From Arcobacter sp. CECT 8985 (GTDB taxonomy: Bacteria; Campylobacterota; Campylobacteria; Campylobacterales; Arcobacteraceae), in assembly GCF_004116495.1 (NCBI RefSeq), contig NZ_PDKC01000019.1:1-56818 (forward strand): a stretch of DNA of 56,818 nt, in the 5' to 3' direction. Numbering within the stretch: position 1 is the first letter of the stretch; each line of letters starts with the position of its first letter. The notes under the pieces are model-generated. The model saw only the letters and a program-made list of their open reading frames with translations. It made no database searches and was not told the origin of the DNA. Both the position numbers and the translations under genes were made by a program. Below, one piece after another: positions 35,499 to 44,491 of the stretch.

Positions 35499-37382
35499 CT
35501 ACAATCCTAACAAATTATATAAATATACAAAGATACAACACATACCAACTAGCATAAATGCAGCATAAAATCTTACATTTGCATTTTGTATCATTGCAAC
35601 TTTTTTACCAAATGATATAAATCCATCACATATACCCATAATGAATCCATCAATGATTTTTTCATCAACTACTTTATCAATAAAAGTACTTAATTTTTTA
35701 CTTGTTTTAACAAGAACTTTGTCATAAAACTCATCTACATAGAATTTATTTGCAATAATTCCTTCATCAGATTCAGGTTTGTAAACATCAAATTTTGCAT
35801 ATTTTTTATATGCTACAACAATTCCTGCAATTGCTACTAAAACTGAAACTACCATTAATATATATTCTGTTGAATGTGCAAGGTGTAATTTATGTGAGTT
35901 TAATTGTGATAACCAAGTATCAACTCTTGTTTCCCCTCCAAGTACTTCTGGAAGATTTAAAAAACCTGCTGCAATTGCTCCTACAGATAGAATTAAAAGT
36001 GGTATTGTAATTGTTTTTGATGTATATGTATATTGTGCTACATGCTTTGTTGGAGCAACAAAAATTACAAAATACAATCTAAACATATAAAATGCAGTTA
36101 AAAATGCTGTAAATACTCCAATCCCCCAGATTAAATATTCACCATTTTGAAATGCAGCTGCAAGTATTGCATCTTTTGAAAAGAATCCAGAAAATGGAGG
36201 AATTCCTGAAATTGCAATAACTCCAACTAAAAATGTAAAATGAATAATTGGTAATTGTGCTCTATGTTGAGCTATTTTAAATATATTTTGTTCATGGTGA
36301 AGTGCCATAATAATTCCACCTGCACCCATGAATAACATTGCTTTAAAAAATGCATGAGTAAATACATGAAATAATCCAGTACTATAAAAGCCAAGTCCTA
36401 CACCTATAAACATATATCCCAATTGTGACATTGTTGAATAAGCAAGAATTTTCTTTATATCTTGTTGTTTTGTTGCAATTATTGCAGCAAATAAAGCAGA
36501 AAAAGCACCAATGTAAGCAATAAATATCCCAATATTTTCTATACCACTATATAAAAAGTGGAATCTTGATACCATATAAACACCTGCAGTTACCATAGTT
36601 GCTGCATGAATTAATGCTGAAATAGGTGTTGGTCCTGCCATTGCATCTGGAAGCCATACATATAATGGAATTTGTGCTGATTTACCCATAGCACCAACAA
36701 AAAGTAAAAATCCAGATAATACTAATAACTGTGTTGATGCATTAGATATATTTGCTTCAATTGAAGAAAAACTTAATGAATCAGCACCTATTGCAAAAAA
36801 TAGTGTAACAATACCTAATATGAATCCAAAGTCACCAACTCTATTTGCAATAAATGCTTTATTACCTGCTAGAACATTATCTTTATCTTGATAATAAAAT
36901 GCAATTAAAAGGTAAGAACATAATCCTACTCCTTCCCAACCAATGAATAAAATTATTGGATTATCAGCAAGTACAAGAATTAACATCGATGCTAAGAATA
37001 AATTAAAATAAGCAAAAAACTTACCAAATCCATCGTCACCTTTCATATATCCAACTGCATAAATATGAATTAACCATCCAATAAAAGTTACAAACATTGA
37101 CATAAATATTGCTAAGTGGTCTCCTAATAGTGCCATTTCAATATTTAAATTACCTATTGAAACCCAAGTAAATAAATCTTGAGAAAATGCTGTATTATCA
37201 TCCATTTTTAAAAATAAACAAAGTGTAATTATAAAAGATATTAAAGGAGTAATTGTTCCAATAAGTGCAAATACAACTTCTGATATCTTTTGTTTTTTAA
37301 TATGGTAGAAGTAAAAAACAGTATTTAATAATGAACCTATTAAAGGAGCTAAAATTATCCAAACTAATAAAGGAGTATTCAT
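35499..37382 (-). CDS. nuoL: NADH-quinone oxidoreductase subunit L
   Basis: The 627-residue distal proton-pumping subunit has the antiporter core: FIGWEGVGLCSYLLIAFYY (about 145-164) with the helix-5 Glu, KSAQIPLYVWLPDAMAGPTP (about 230) and DIKKILAYSTMSQLGYM (about 308-324). The C-terminal amphipathic helix that runs along the membrane arm is expected in the last 100 residues (VVDEKIIDGF region). The start overlaps the nuoK stop by 4 bases. The length is standard. Confidence 0.96.
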   Translation of the reverse strand: MNTPLLVWIILAPLIGSLLNTVFYFYHIKKQKISEVVFALIGTITPLISFIITLCLFLKMDDNTAFSQDLFTWVSIGNLNIEMALLGDHLAIFMSMFVTFIGWLIHIYAVGYMKGDDGFGKFFAYFNLFLASMLILVLADNPIILFIGWEGVGLCSYLLIAFYYQDKDNVLAGNKAFIANRVGDFGFILGIVTLFFAIGADSLSFSSIEANISNASTQLLVLSGFLLFVGAMGKSAQIPLYVWLPDAMAGPTPISALIHAATMVTAGVYMVSRFHFLYSGIENIGIFIAYIGAFSALFAAIIATKQQDIKKILAYSTMSQLGYMFIGVGLGFYSTGLFHVFTHAFFKAMLFMGAGGIIMALHHEQNIFKIAQHRAQLPIIHFTFLVGVIAISGIPPFSGFFSKDAILAAAFQNGEYLIWGIGVFTAFLTAFYMFRLYFVIFVAPTKHVAQYTYTSKTITIPLLILSVGAIAAGFLNLPEVLGGETRVDTWLSQLNSHKLHLAHSTEYILMVVSVLVAIAGIVVAYKKYAKFDVYKPESDEGIIANKFYVDEFYDKVLVKTSKKLSTFIDKVVDEKIIDGFIMGICDGFISFGKKVAMIQNANVRFYAAFMLVGMCCIFVYLYNLLGL

Positions 37383-37693
37383 GAATTTTCTCCTTGTGTT
37401 AGTGTATTAAATACATCTGTATCAAGTGATTTTTTAGATCTAAATAATAAAATAATTACTGATAAGAATATTGCAGCTTCAGCTGCAGCTATTGCAATTA
37501 CTAATATTGATATAATCTGTGCATCTAAACTAAAATGATATCTTGCAAATGTTACAAAAAATAGTGTAATACCATTTAGCATTAGCTCAATTGACATATA
37601 TATTACAAATATATTTCTTCTTGCTATAACTCCAATAACACCTATTGAAAATAGTATCATTGAAACAAAAGCATATGATGTTAAGCTTATCAT
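37379..37693 (-). CDS. nuoK: NADH-quinone oxidoreductase subunit K
   Basis: The 104-residue three-helix membrane subunit carries the conserved membrane Glu in YMSIELMLNGITLFFV (about 33-48) and a second one in AIAAAEAAIFLSVI (about 67-80), both part of the proton channel. It overlaps nuoJ and nuoL by 4 bases on each side. The length matches the family (about 100). Confidence 0.95.
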   Translation of the reverse strand: MISLTSYAFVSMILFSIGVIGVIARRNIFVIYMSIELMLNGITLFFVTFARYHFSLDAQIISILVIAIAAAEAAIFLSVIILLFRSKKSLDTDVFNTLTQGENS

Positions 37694-38220
37694 TGTTGTT
37701 CTCCTTTATTTCCTCTAGGCTTTCTTTTTTTAGCAAGAACAATTGCTCCAACTAGTGCAACTAAAAGTAAAATTGATATAAGTTCAAAAGAAACAAGCCA
37801 ATTATTATATAAGGCCATTCCAACTGGTTTTATATCTCCAAAATTAGAATTAGCAATTATATTAAGGTCTTTATTTGGTAGATTAGAAATTGCTTTTAAT
37901 ACTAATACATTTAAAGGAATCATTAATACAACACCAAGTCCAATTAAAGGGAATTTCTTAGGTTCACTAGGTAAATCTTCTTCTTTAATATTAAGAAACA
38001 TAAGAATAAATAGTATTAAGGTCATAATTGCACCTGCATAAACTATTACTTGAACCATAAATAAGAAACTTGCACTTAATAGTGCAAATAATCCACCAAT
38101 TGATAACATAGTGATTAGTAATCCCAATGCACTATATATAGGACTTTTATTTACTAACATTGCAATAGCACCAATAATAGCAAAGGCACTAAGTGCAAGA
38201 AAAATAATATCAGTCATCAT
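37690..38220 (-). CDS. nuoJ: NADH-quinone oxidoreductase subunit J
   Basis: The 176-residue membrane subunit of Complex I has five helices. The conserved helix-3 segment reads MVQVIVYAGAIMTLILFILMFLN near residues 54-76, the pi-bulge helix linked to coupling. The start overlaps the nuoI stop by 11 bases and the end overlaps nuoK by 4. The basic C-terminal tail (AKKRKPRGNKG) is on the cytosolic side. Confidence 0.94.
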   Translation of the reverse strand: MMTDIIFLALSAFAIIGAIAMLVNKSPIYSALGLLITMLSIGGLFALLSASFLFMVQVIVYAGAIMTLILFILMFLNIKEEDLPSEPKKFPLIGLGVVLMIPLNVLVLKAISNLPNKDLNIIANSNFGDIKPVGMALYNNWLVSFELISILLLVALVGAIVLAKKRKPRGNKGEQQ

Positions 38221-38716
38221 TTAAATCCTTTGAACGCTCATTTGACATAAGGTATTTTTTATCAACAACAAAATCTTCTCTTTTTGAACCAGTGAAAGAA
38301 AAAATACCAGTATCCATTCTAATTGCATCACATGGACATGCTTCTACACAATATCCACAATATACACACTCTAAAAGATCAATTTTAAACTGTTTAGGTC
38401 TCTTTTCTGCAAAACCGTCAAATCTCTCTTCTGCATCAATAAAAATACATTCAGCAGGGCATGCTGTTGCACACATATAGCATGCAACACATTTTTCACT
38501 ACCATCATCCCATTTTGTTAATCTATGTACACCTCTGTACCTTTCATTTAAGTCATCAGGTTGTACTTCTGGGTATGCCATCGTTCTTAGGTTTGATGTA
38601 TCTTTTAAATTTTTAACAAAATGCGTAAAAGTTGTTTTCATACCACCTGCAATTGCAGGTAAATATAATTTATCTTTTAGCGATTGTCCGTGTCTAGGTA
38701 CTACTTTTATTCCCAT
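38210..38716 (-). CDS. nuoI: NADH-quinone oxidoreductase subunit I
   Basis: The 168-residue ferredoxin-like subunit carries clusters N6a and N6b. Two C-x2-C-x2-C-x3-CP motifs are visible: CVACYMCATACP (about 76-87) and CVYCGYCVEACP (about 115-126). It passes electrons from NuoG to NuoB in the peripheral arm. It follows nuoH by 1 base and overlaps nuoJ by 11 bases. The length is close to the family norm. Confidence 0.96.
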   Translation of the reverse strand: MGIKVVPRHGQSLKDKLYLPAIAGGMKTTFTHFVKNLKDTSNLRTMAYPEVQPDDLNERYRGVHRLTKWDDGSEKCVACYMCATACPAECIFIDAEERFDGFAEKRPKQFKIDLLECVYCGYCVEACPCDAIRMDTGIFSFTGSKREDFVVDKKYLMSNERSKDLNDD

Positions 38717-38717
38717 A

Positions 38718-40001
38718 TTAACTTCCTGTAACTACGATATATGTTGCTGTTATTACTATATTTAATAAAGATAAAGGTAATAACACTTTCCAACCTAACA
38801 TTTGAAGTTGGTCATATCTGAATCTAAGTAAAGTCCATCTAATCCAAATAAATACTAGTGCAACTAGTAAAAATTTAACGATAAATGTTAATACTTGAAG
38901 AACTGCTACTGTTATAGCAACACCGTTTGCACTTAATCCTGTTGCTAAGAACCATGCAAAAAGAGCAACAATAGCTATTGCAATTGTCCAAAAAACTTTT
39001 GTTAAAATTGCAGTCTCTTTTGCTCTAATATTACTTGAATCTGCCCAATTATTATTCTTTTTCATCCATTTTGTAAAGATAAAGATTTTAATAGGTACTA
39101 ATATCATAATAGCAATCATTACATAATCAATATTATCTTTTAATGTTTGAGTATCTAACCAAGGAATTTGATATCCACCAAAAAAAAGTGTAACAATAAT
39201 TGCACTTGCTGCACACATTGCTGCTAATTCGCCAACTTGGAAAAGACCAAATTTCATAGCTGAATATTCTGTATGATAACCTGCAACAATTTCTGATTCA
39301 CCTTCTGCAATATCAAATGGTGTTCTATTAGTTTCTGCAAAAGCTGTAACAATAAATATAAGTGCTGCTAAAGGTTGCATAAATACACCCCATGAAGGAA
39401 TAAAACCAAAAAATGTATCTCCTTGTGCTGTTACAATATCACCTAAATGAATTGAACCATACGTTAAAAGCATTGAAACTACAGAAAGTGCCATTGCTGC
39501 TTCATATGAGATAACTTGCGCAGTTGCTCTAATTGAACTTAAAATACCAAACTTACTTCCAGAAGAGTAACCTCCAAGAATAATTCCATATGTTGATAAC
39601 CCTGCATATGCTAAAAACCACATAATTCCAAGTTGTATTGGAAGTGCTTGCATCATAATAGATTGTCCATCAATTACTAAATTATCAGCAAATGGAATTA
39701 CTCCAAAAGTTAAAAATACACAGAAGAAAAGTATAATTGGTGCTAAAGTAAAGAAAAACTTATATTTAATATGGCTTGGTGTAAAGTCTTCTTTAAATAC
39801 AAGTTTTAACATATCAGCAATACTTTGGATTAATCCACCTAATCTTAAGGGTCCAATATTACATCTATTTGGGCCAGCTCTATCTTGGATAAAACCTGCT
39901 ATTCTTCTCTCCCACCAAACTAAAACAGGAGTCATACCAGTTGCTAATATTAGAGCAAGGTTAATATTAATTATAGTAGCTATAATAGAAACTGTTGTCA
40001 T
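38718..40001 (-). CDS. nuoH: NADH-quinone oxidoreductase subunit H, long form
   Basis: The quinone-site membrane subunit is 427 residues, about 90 more than the usual 325-335. The conserved parts are ERRIAGFIQDRAGPNRCNIGPL (about 31-52), the AETNRTPFDIAEGESEIVAGY loop (about 221-241) near the quinone tunnel, and the final IWIRWTLLRFRYDQLQMLGWK. The extra length lies between FFGGYQIPW (about 274) and FLLVALVFIWIRW (about 375), and contains two or three added hydrophobic segments. It overlaps nuoG by 4 bases. The extension does not break any family motif. Confidence 0.94.
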   Translation of the reverse strand: MTTVSIIATIININLALILATGMTPVLVWWERRIAGFIQDRAGPNRCNIGPLRLGGLIQSIADMLKLVFKEDFTPSHIKYKFFFTLAPIILFFCVFLTFGVIPFADNLVIDGQSIMMQALPIQLGIMWFLAYAGLSTYGIILGGYSSGSKFGILSSIRATAQVISYEAAMALSVVSMLLTYGSIHLGDIVTAQGDTFFGFIPSWGVFMQPLAALIFIVTAFAETNRTPFDIAEGESEIVAGYHTEYSAMKFGLFQVGELAAMCAASAIIVTLFFGGYQIPWLDTQTLKDNIDYVMIAIMILVPIKIFIFTKWMKKNNNWADSSNIRAKETAILTKVFWTIAIAIVALFAWFLATGLSANGVAITVAVLQVLTFIVKFLLVALVFIWIRWTLLRFRYDQLQMLGWKVLLPLSLLNIVITATYIVVTGS

Positions 40002-41434
40002 ATATTTCCTTTTTCAACCATACTTTTGAGTTCTTCTAATAATGAAGTAATACTTAAAGCAGGATTCTCTTTGTTCATTTTAGATACAACTTTTTGTTTT
40101 ATACCATCACAATTTATGTAAGTACCACTTTTTTCATAAAAAGATGAAACTGGAATTGCAACATCTGATTTTCCAATTGTTAAACAATTATGTGAAAAAC
40201 AGCTGATTACTTTTTTATTTTCTAGTAAAGATAAATTGTCATCGAAATAGTTATTATCAAATATAAGAACTAAATTTGCTTGTGCTAGTTTTGAATTGAA
40301 TTCATCTTCTTGCTCACTAATTTGATACTCTTTAAATGCTGCTCTATTAGCACTTCTATCATTATTTTTTAAATAATCATCTCCAAATGAATTATCAATA
40401 TAATTTGGTGAATATCCTGTTATATTTGCATTTGTCATTTTTGCAAGTGCATTTACATTTTGTAACTCTTCACATGATAAGTTAGGACTAACTACAAATA
40501 AAACATTATCATTAGTTGCTAATAGTTTGAACATTGAAGCTAAAGAGTTTTCTAAAGAAGATTCTTTAGAATCTACAATTGGAGTGTTGAATCGATTTTT
40601 GTTCTCATCGTGATAAGATAATCTACCTTCATCACAAATAAAATGGCCATTTACTTTATTATTTACTTTTGGCCTAAATCTAAAGATATTATCATCTTTA
40701 TATTTTTCTTTTCTATGATCTACATGGATATTACAACCTTTTGAGCAACCTTTACAAATTGCATCAAAAGTCTCTAAAAACCATACTCTTTGTTTAAATC
40801 TAAAGTCCTTGCTTGTTAAAGCTCCAACTGGACATAAGTCTACAACATTCATTGCATAAGGATTAGACAAAGGACGACCCGGAAACGTTCCAATTACAGA
40901 GTGATCTGCTCTGTTTATTACACCAAGTTCATTTGTGCCTGTTATATCTGAACAGAATCTAACGCATCTTGTACAAAGAACACATCTTTCTTGATCTAAC
41001 ATTACATTTGCACCTAAATCAACTCTTTTTCTAGCATTATTTTTGCTATCAACATTCACTCTTGATTCATAGAAACCAGATTGCATATAGTAATCTTGAA
41101 GTTTACACTCTCCAGCTTGATCACAAGTTGGACAGTCAATAGGGTGATTTATTAATTCAAGTTCTAAAATATCTCTTCGAACTTTTTCAATATTTTCACC
41201 TTTTGTTCTTACAATCATTCCATCTTTTATTGGTGTATCACATGCAATTTGAGGTCTTTTTTGACCTTCTATTTCAACCATGCACATTCTACAGTTCCCA
41301 TCTTTCCCTAGTGCTTGGTGATAGCAAAAATGAGGAATGTGTATTTTCTCATCTAATAAAGTATCAATTAAAAGCCCACCTTTTGGGGCTTCTAATTCTT
41401 CGCCATTTACTGATATTTTAACAATTTCACTCAT
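39998..41434 (-). CDS. nuoG: NADH-quinone oxidoreductase subunit G, short form
   Basis: At 478 residues this is shorter than typical NuoG (about 680-900). The N-terminal half is complete: a [2Fe-2S] motif with CYHQALGKDGNCRMC and a later Cys, the His-Cys3 region DCPTCDQAGECKLQDYY for N5, CVLCTRCVRFC plus VDLCPVG for N4, and CKGCSKGC with a later Cys (FICDEGR) for the N7-type cluster. The molybdopterin-fold C-terminal part is much reduced. It lies directly downstream of gltA (31-base gap) instead of nuoF. Confidence 0.92.
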   Translation of the reverse strand: MSEIVKISVNGEELEAPKGGLLIDTLLDEKIHIPHFCYHQALGKDGNCRMCMVEIEGQKRPQIACDTPIKDGMIVRTKGENIEKVRRDILELELINHPIDCPTCDQAGECKLQDYYMQSGFYESRVNVDSKNNARKRVDLGANVMLDQERCVLCTRCVRFCSDITGTNELGVINRADHSVIGTFPGRPLSNPYAMNVVDLCPVGALTSKDFRFKQRVWFLETFDAICKGCSKGCNIHVDHRKEKYKDDNIFRFRPKVNNKVNGHFICDEGRLSYHDENKNRFNTPIVDSKESSLENSLASMFKLLATNDNVLFVVSPNLSCEELQNVNALAKMTNANITGYSPNYIDNSFGDDYLKNNDRSANRAAFKEYQISEQEDEFNSKLAQANLVLIFDNNYFDDNLSLLENKKVISCFSHNCLTIGKSDVAIPVSSFYEKSGTYINCDGIKQKVVSKMNKENPALSITSLLEELKSMVEKGNI

Positions 41435-41465
41435 ATTTTGATATCTCCTTTAAGTATCAGCAATT

Positions 41466-42752
41466 TTATTTACCTGTATATAATTGTCTTGGTCTTGCAA
41501 TTTTATGAGATGGATCTTGTTTTAATTCTGACCATTGAGAAATCCATCCTGGAATTCTACCTATTACAAAAATTGGAGTAAACATTGCTATTGGAATTCT
41601 AAGTGCAGTTAATATTACTCCTGAATAGAAGTCAATATTTGGATATAATCCTCTATCTTTAAAATAATCATCACTTAGTGCTGCTTCTTCAACTGCATGT
41701 GCAATATCAAGAAGTTTAGAATCAAGATTTAATTCTTCTTTTAATTGATCTTGTAATTTTTTAAGAGTTTCTGCTCTTGGGTCTCTATTTTTATATACTC
41801 TATGTCCAAATCCCATAAGTCTAAATGGATCATTTTTATCTTTTGCTTTTTCAATATATGCAGGTACATTTTTTACATCACCAATTAATCTTAATTGGTC
41901 CATAACTTTTTCATTTGCACCACCATGAGCACTTCCCCATAATGCTGCAATACCAGAAGATATAGCTACATAAGGATGAGCTTCAGTTGAACCTACATTT
42001 CTTACAGTTGTTGTAGATGCATTTTGTTCGTGATCTGCATGTAAAGTTAAAATTGCATCAAGTGCATCAACTTCAACTTGTTTGATTTCATCATTTAGAC
42101 CATTTCCAAGATATTTCATTTTTCCACCTGGATAAGATCTTAACATATATAAGAAGTTCTCTGTAAAATATCTATTTACATCTGGATAAATTAGTGGAGT
42201 TCCAATTGAATTTCTATATGCCATTGCTGCAATTGTAGGCATTTTAGCAAAAATTCTTCTTCTCATTGTTTTAAATTCTTCTTCATCTTCTAAATGTAAG
42301 TGGTCTTTATAAAATGCAGATAATGCAGTTGTTGCTGCACCCATAGTTGCCATTGGATGTGCACCATCTGGTAATGCATCAAATAGTCTAATAATACCTT
42401 CATTTAAAAATGATCTATGTCTGATTTCTAAATCAAAATCTATAGATTGTTCTTTTGTTGGAAGTTCACCCATCATTAATAAATAAGAAACATCAAGGAA
42501 TGATTTTTTTCCTGCAAGATCTCTAATGTCATATCCTCTATATCTTAACTCAGAATTTTCTCCATCAATAAATGTAATTTTTGATTCGCATGAAGCAGTT
42601 GAAGTATAACCTGGGTCATACGTAAACATTCCTGAATCTTTATAAAAAGATCTAATATCTACAACACTTGGTCCTCTTGAACCATCAATAATATTATATT
42701 CATATGATGTTCCTGTTCTATTATCAGTTAATGTCATTGTATTTTTTGCCAT
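41466..42752 (-). CDS. gltA: Citrate synthase, type II
   Basis: The 428-residue enzyme condenses acetyl-CoA and oxaloacetate to citrate, the entry step of the TCA cycle. Active-site motifs are HADHEQNASTTTVRNVGST (first His near 240), GSAHGGANEKVM (catalytic His near 272) and GFGHRVYKNRDPRA (His near 312, catalytic Asp in the C-terminal FYSG region). The length and N-terminal extension fit hexameric, NADH-sensitive type II synthases. Unusually, it sits between nuoF (19-base gap) and nuoG (31-base gap), in the same direction, so it is probably co-transcribed with Complex I. Confidence 0.96.
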   Translation of the reverse strand: MAKNTMTLTDNRTGTSYEYNIIDGSRGPSVVDIRSFYKDSGMFTYDPGYTSTASCESKITFIDGENSELRYRGYDIRDLAGKKSFLDVSYLLMMGELPTKEQSIDFDLEIRHRSFLNEGIIRLFDALPDGAHPMATMGAATTALSAFYKDHLHLEDEEEFKTMRRRIFAKMPTIAAMAYRNSIGTPLIYPDVNRYFTENFLYMLRSYPGGKMKYLGNGLNDEIKQVEVDALDAILTLHADHEQNASTTTVRNVGSTEAHPYVAISSGIAALWGSAHGGANEKVMDQLRLIGDVKNVPAYIEKAKDKNDPFRLMGFGHRVYKNRDPRAETLKKLQDQLKEELNLDSKLLDIAHAVEEAALSDDYFKDRGLYPNIDFYSGVILTALRIPIAMFTPIFVIGRIPGWISQWSELKQDPSHKIARPRQLYTGK

Positions 42753-42771
42753 TTTTTTCTCCTTGAGTTAG

Positions 42772-44016
42772 TTATTTAATTTCTTTGATAAATTCATCTT
42801 CGAATTTAATAAGAATACTTTTTATGATGTCTTTTACAGCGGGTGCAAAAACACAGATTGTCTTACCATTCATTGTGTCACATACTTCCAAAATTGTATC
42901 TAAATCTTTTTTTGTACCTTCGCCAGCTAATACTTTTGCAAGTATTTTATCTATCCAACCACAACCCTCTCTACATGGTGTACATTGACCACATGATTCA
43001 TGATGATAAAATTCAATTAGGTTTTTTGCAACATCTACCATATTCATACTATCATCAATAATCATCATACCACCAGTTCCAAGTGTTGAACCTATATCCC
43101 ACATTGATTCATAATCCAGTACTGCTTTTTCAACTTCTTGAGCAGTTAAAATAGGGCATGAAGATCCTCCAGGGATTACAGCTTTCAATTTCTTTCCATC
43201 TTGCATCCCACCACCAATTTGATTAATTACATCAATCATTTTGTTACCAAATGCTAATTCATAAACTCCAGGGTTTTTAACTGGACCACTCATAGCAAAA
43301 AGCATTGTTCCTGGTGATTTTTCAGTTCCATAAGCAGTGTATGCTTCATATCCATTTTCAACAATAAAAGGTACAGTTGCTATAGTTTCAACATTATTAA
43401 CAGTTGCAGGATTACCAAAGAACCATTCACTCTCTTTTTGGTGTGGTTTTAATCTTGGATGTCCTCTTTTACCTTCTAAAGACTCAATTAATGCAGATTT
43501 TTCACCACAAATATATGCTCCACCACCTCGGTGAACAGTTATATCCATTCTATAATCATGACCCATGACTTTTGGACCAATTATTCCTGCTTCATATGCT
43601 TCATCGATTGCTTCATTTAGTCTATCAATAAACCATTTATATTCACCTCTTACATAGATATAAGCATCATGGGCATTAATCGCATAAGAAGAGCAAATAA
43701 TTCCTTCTATTAATAGGTGTGGGTCATATTGAAATATTTGTCTATCTTTAAATGTTCCTGGTTCAGATTCATCACCATTTACAATTAAATATGCAGGTCG
43801 TGGATCATCTTTTGGCATTAATTTCCATTTTGGTCCACAAGCAGCACCACCACCACCTTTTCCTCTTAATCCTGATTTTGTAACTTCTTCTGTAACATCA
43901 TCTGGTTTCATAGAAAAAAGTTTTTCTATTGAAGTGTATCTTCCATTAGCTTTTGCTACTTCTAATTTATGTGAATTAGGAATATCGAAATTTTTACTTA
44001 CTACTTTTACTAGCAT
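42772..44016 (-). CDS. nuoF: NADH-quinone oxidoreductase subunit F
   Basis: The 414-residue NADH- and FMN-binding subunit has the glycine-rich nucleotide loop GLRGKGGGGAACGPKW (about 48-64) and HRGGGAYICGEKSALIESLEG (about 170-190). The cluster N3 motif is SCGQCTPCREGC (about 345-356). Its presence shows that this Complex I can accept electrons from NADH, unlike the C. jejuni and H. pylori complexes, which lack NuoE and NuoF. It overlaps nuoE by 23 bases. Confidence 0.96.
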   Translation of the reverse strand: MLVKVVSKNFDIPNSHKLEVAKANGRYTSIEKLFSMKPDDVTEEVTKSGLRGKGGGGAACGPKWKLMPKDDPRPAYLIVNGDESEPGTFKDRQIFQYDPHLLIEGIICSSYAINAHDAYIYVRGEYKWFIDRLNEAIDEAYEAGIIGPKVMGHDYRMDITVHRGGGAYICGEKSALIESLEGKRGHPRLKPHQKESEWFFGNPATVNNVETIATVPFIVENGYEAYTAYGTEKSPGTMLFAMSGPVKNPGVYELAFGNKMIDVINQIGGGMQDGKKLKAVIPGGSSCPILTAQEVEKAVLDYESMWDIGSTLGTGGMMIIDDSMNMVDVAKNLIEFYHHESCGQCTPCREGCGWIDKILAKVLAGEGTKKDLDTILEVCDTMNGKTICVFAPAVKDIIKSILIKFEDEFIKEIK

Positions 44017-44491
44017 CTCTACACTCCTTAATTACTTTTTCTAATGACTCAACACTTTGGTTTTCATGATATTCTCCATTAAGTGCAAACATAGGAGCAC
44101 CTCCACAAGCACCCATACATTCAACTTCACTAAAATGAAATAATCCATCTTCGCTTGTTTGTCCTGGTTCTATACCAATTGTATCTTTTATGAATTTTTT
44201 TAAATCTCTACTTCCCATTACCATACATGAAAGTGTTTTACACAATTCGATATGATAAGTACCAATTGGTTTTAAATTAAACATTGTATAAAATGTTGCA
44301 AATTCATAAACTTCAATTGGAGCTTTATTTAATTTGTCTGCTACAAAAACCATTGCATCTGGGCTTACCCATCCTTCTTGTTCTTGTACTAACCATAAAG
44401 CTGGAAGCATCATAGAATCACTATTTGGATATTTTTTTATTTGTTCTTGAAACTTTGCTTCGTTTTCAGGTGTATATTTAAATTTACTCAT
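43994..44491 (-). CDS. nuoE: NADH-quinone oxidoreductase subunit E
   Basis: The 165-residue thioredoxin-like [2Fe-2S] subunit has cluster N1a ligands in CKTLSC (about 83-88) and CMGACGG (about 124-130). It works with NuoF in the NADH-dehydrogenase tip. Start codon overlaps the nuoCD stop by one base. The length is standard (about 160-170). Confidence 0.95.
   Translation of the reverse strand: MSKFKYTPENEAKFQEQIKKYPNSDSMMLPALWLVQEQEGWVSPDAMVFVADKLNKAPIEVYEFATFYTMFNLKPIGTYHIELCKTLSCMVMGSRDLKKFIKDTIGIEPGQTSEDGLFHFSEVECMGACGGAPMFALNGEYHENQSVESLEKVIKECRDASKSSK

Noticed and set aside
39998-41434. Frameshifted or truncated nuoG
   Set aside because: The short ORF ends normally with nuoH overlapping by 4 bases, and no NuoG-like sequence was seen in other frames nearby.
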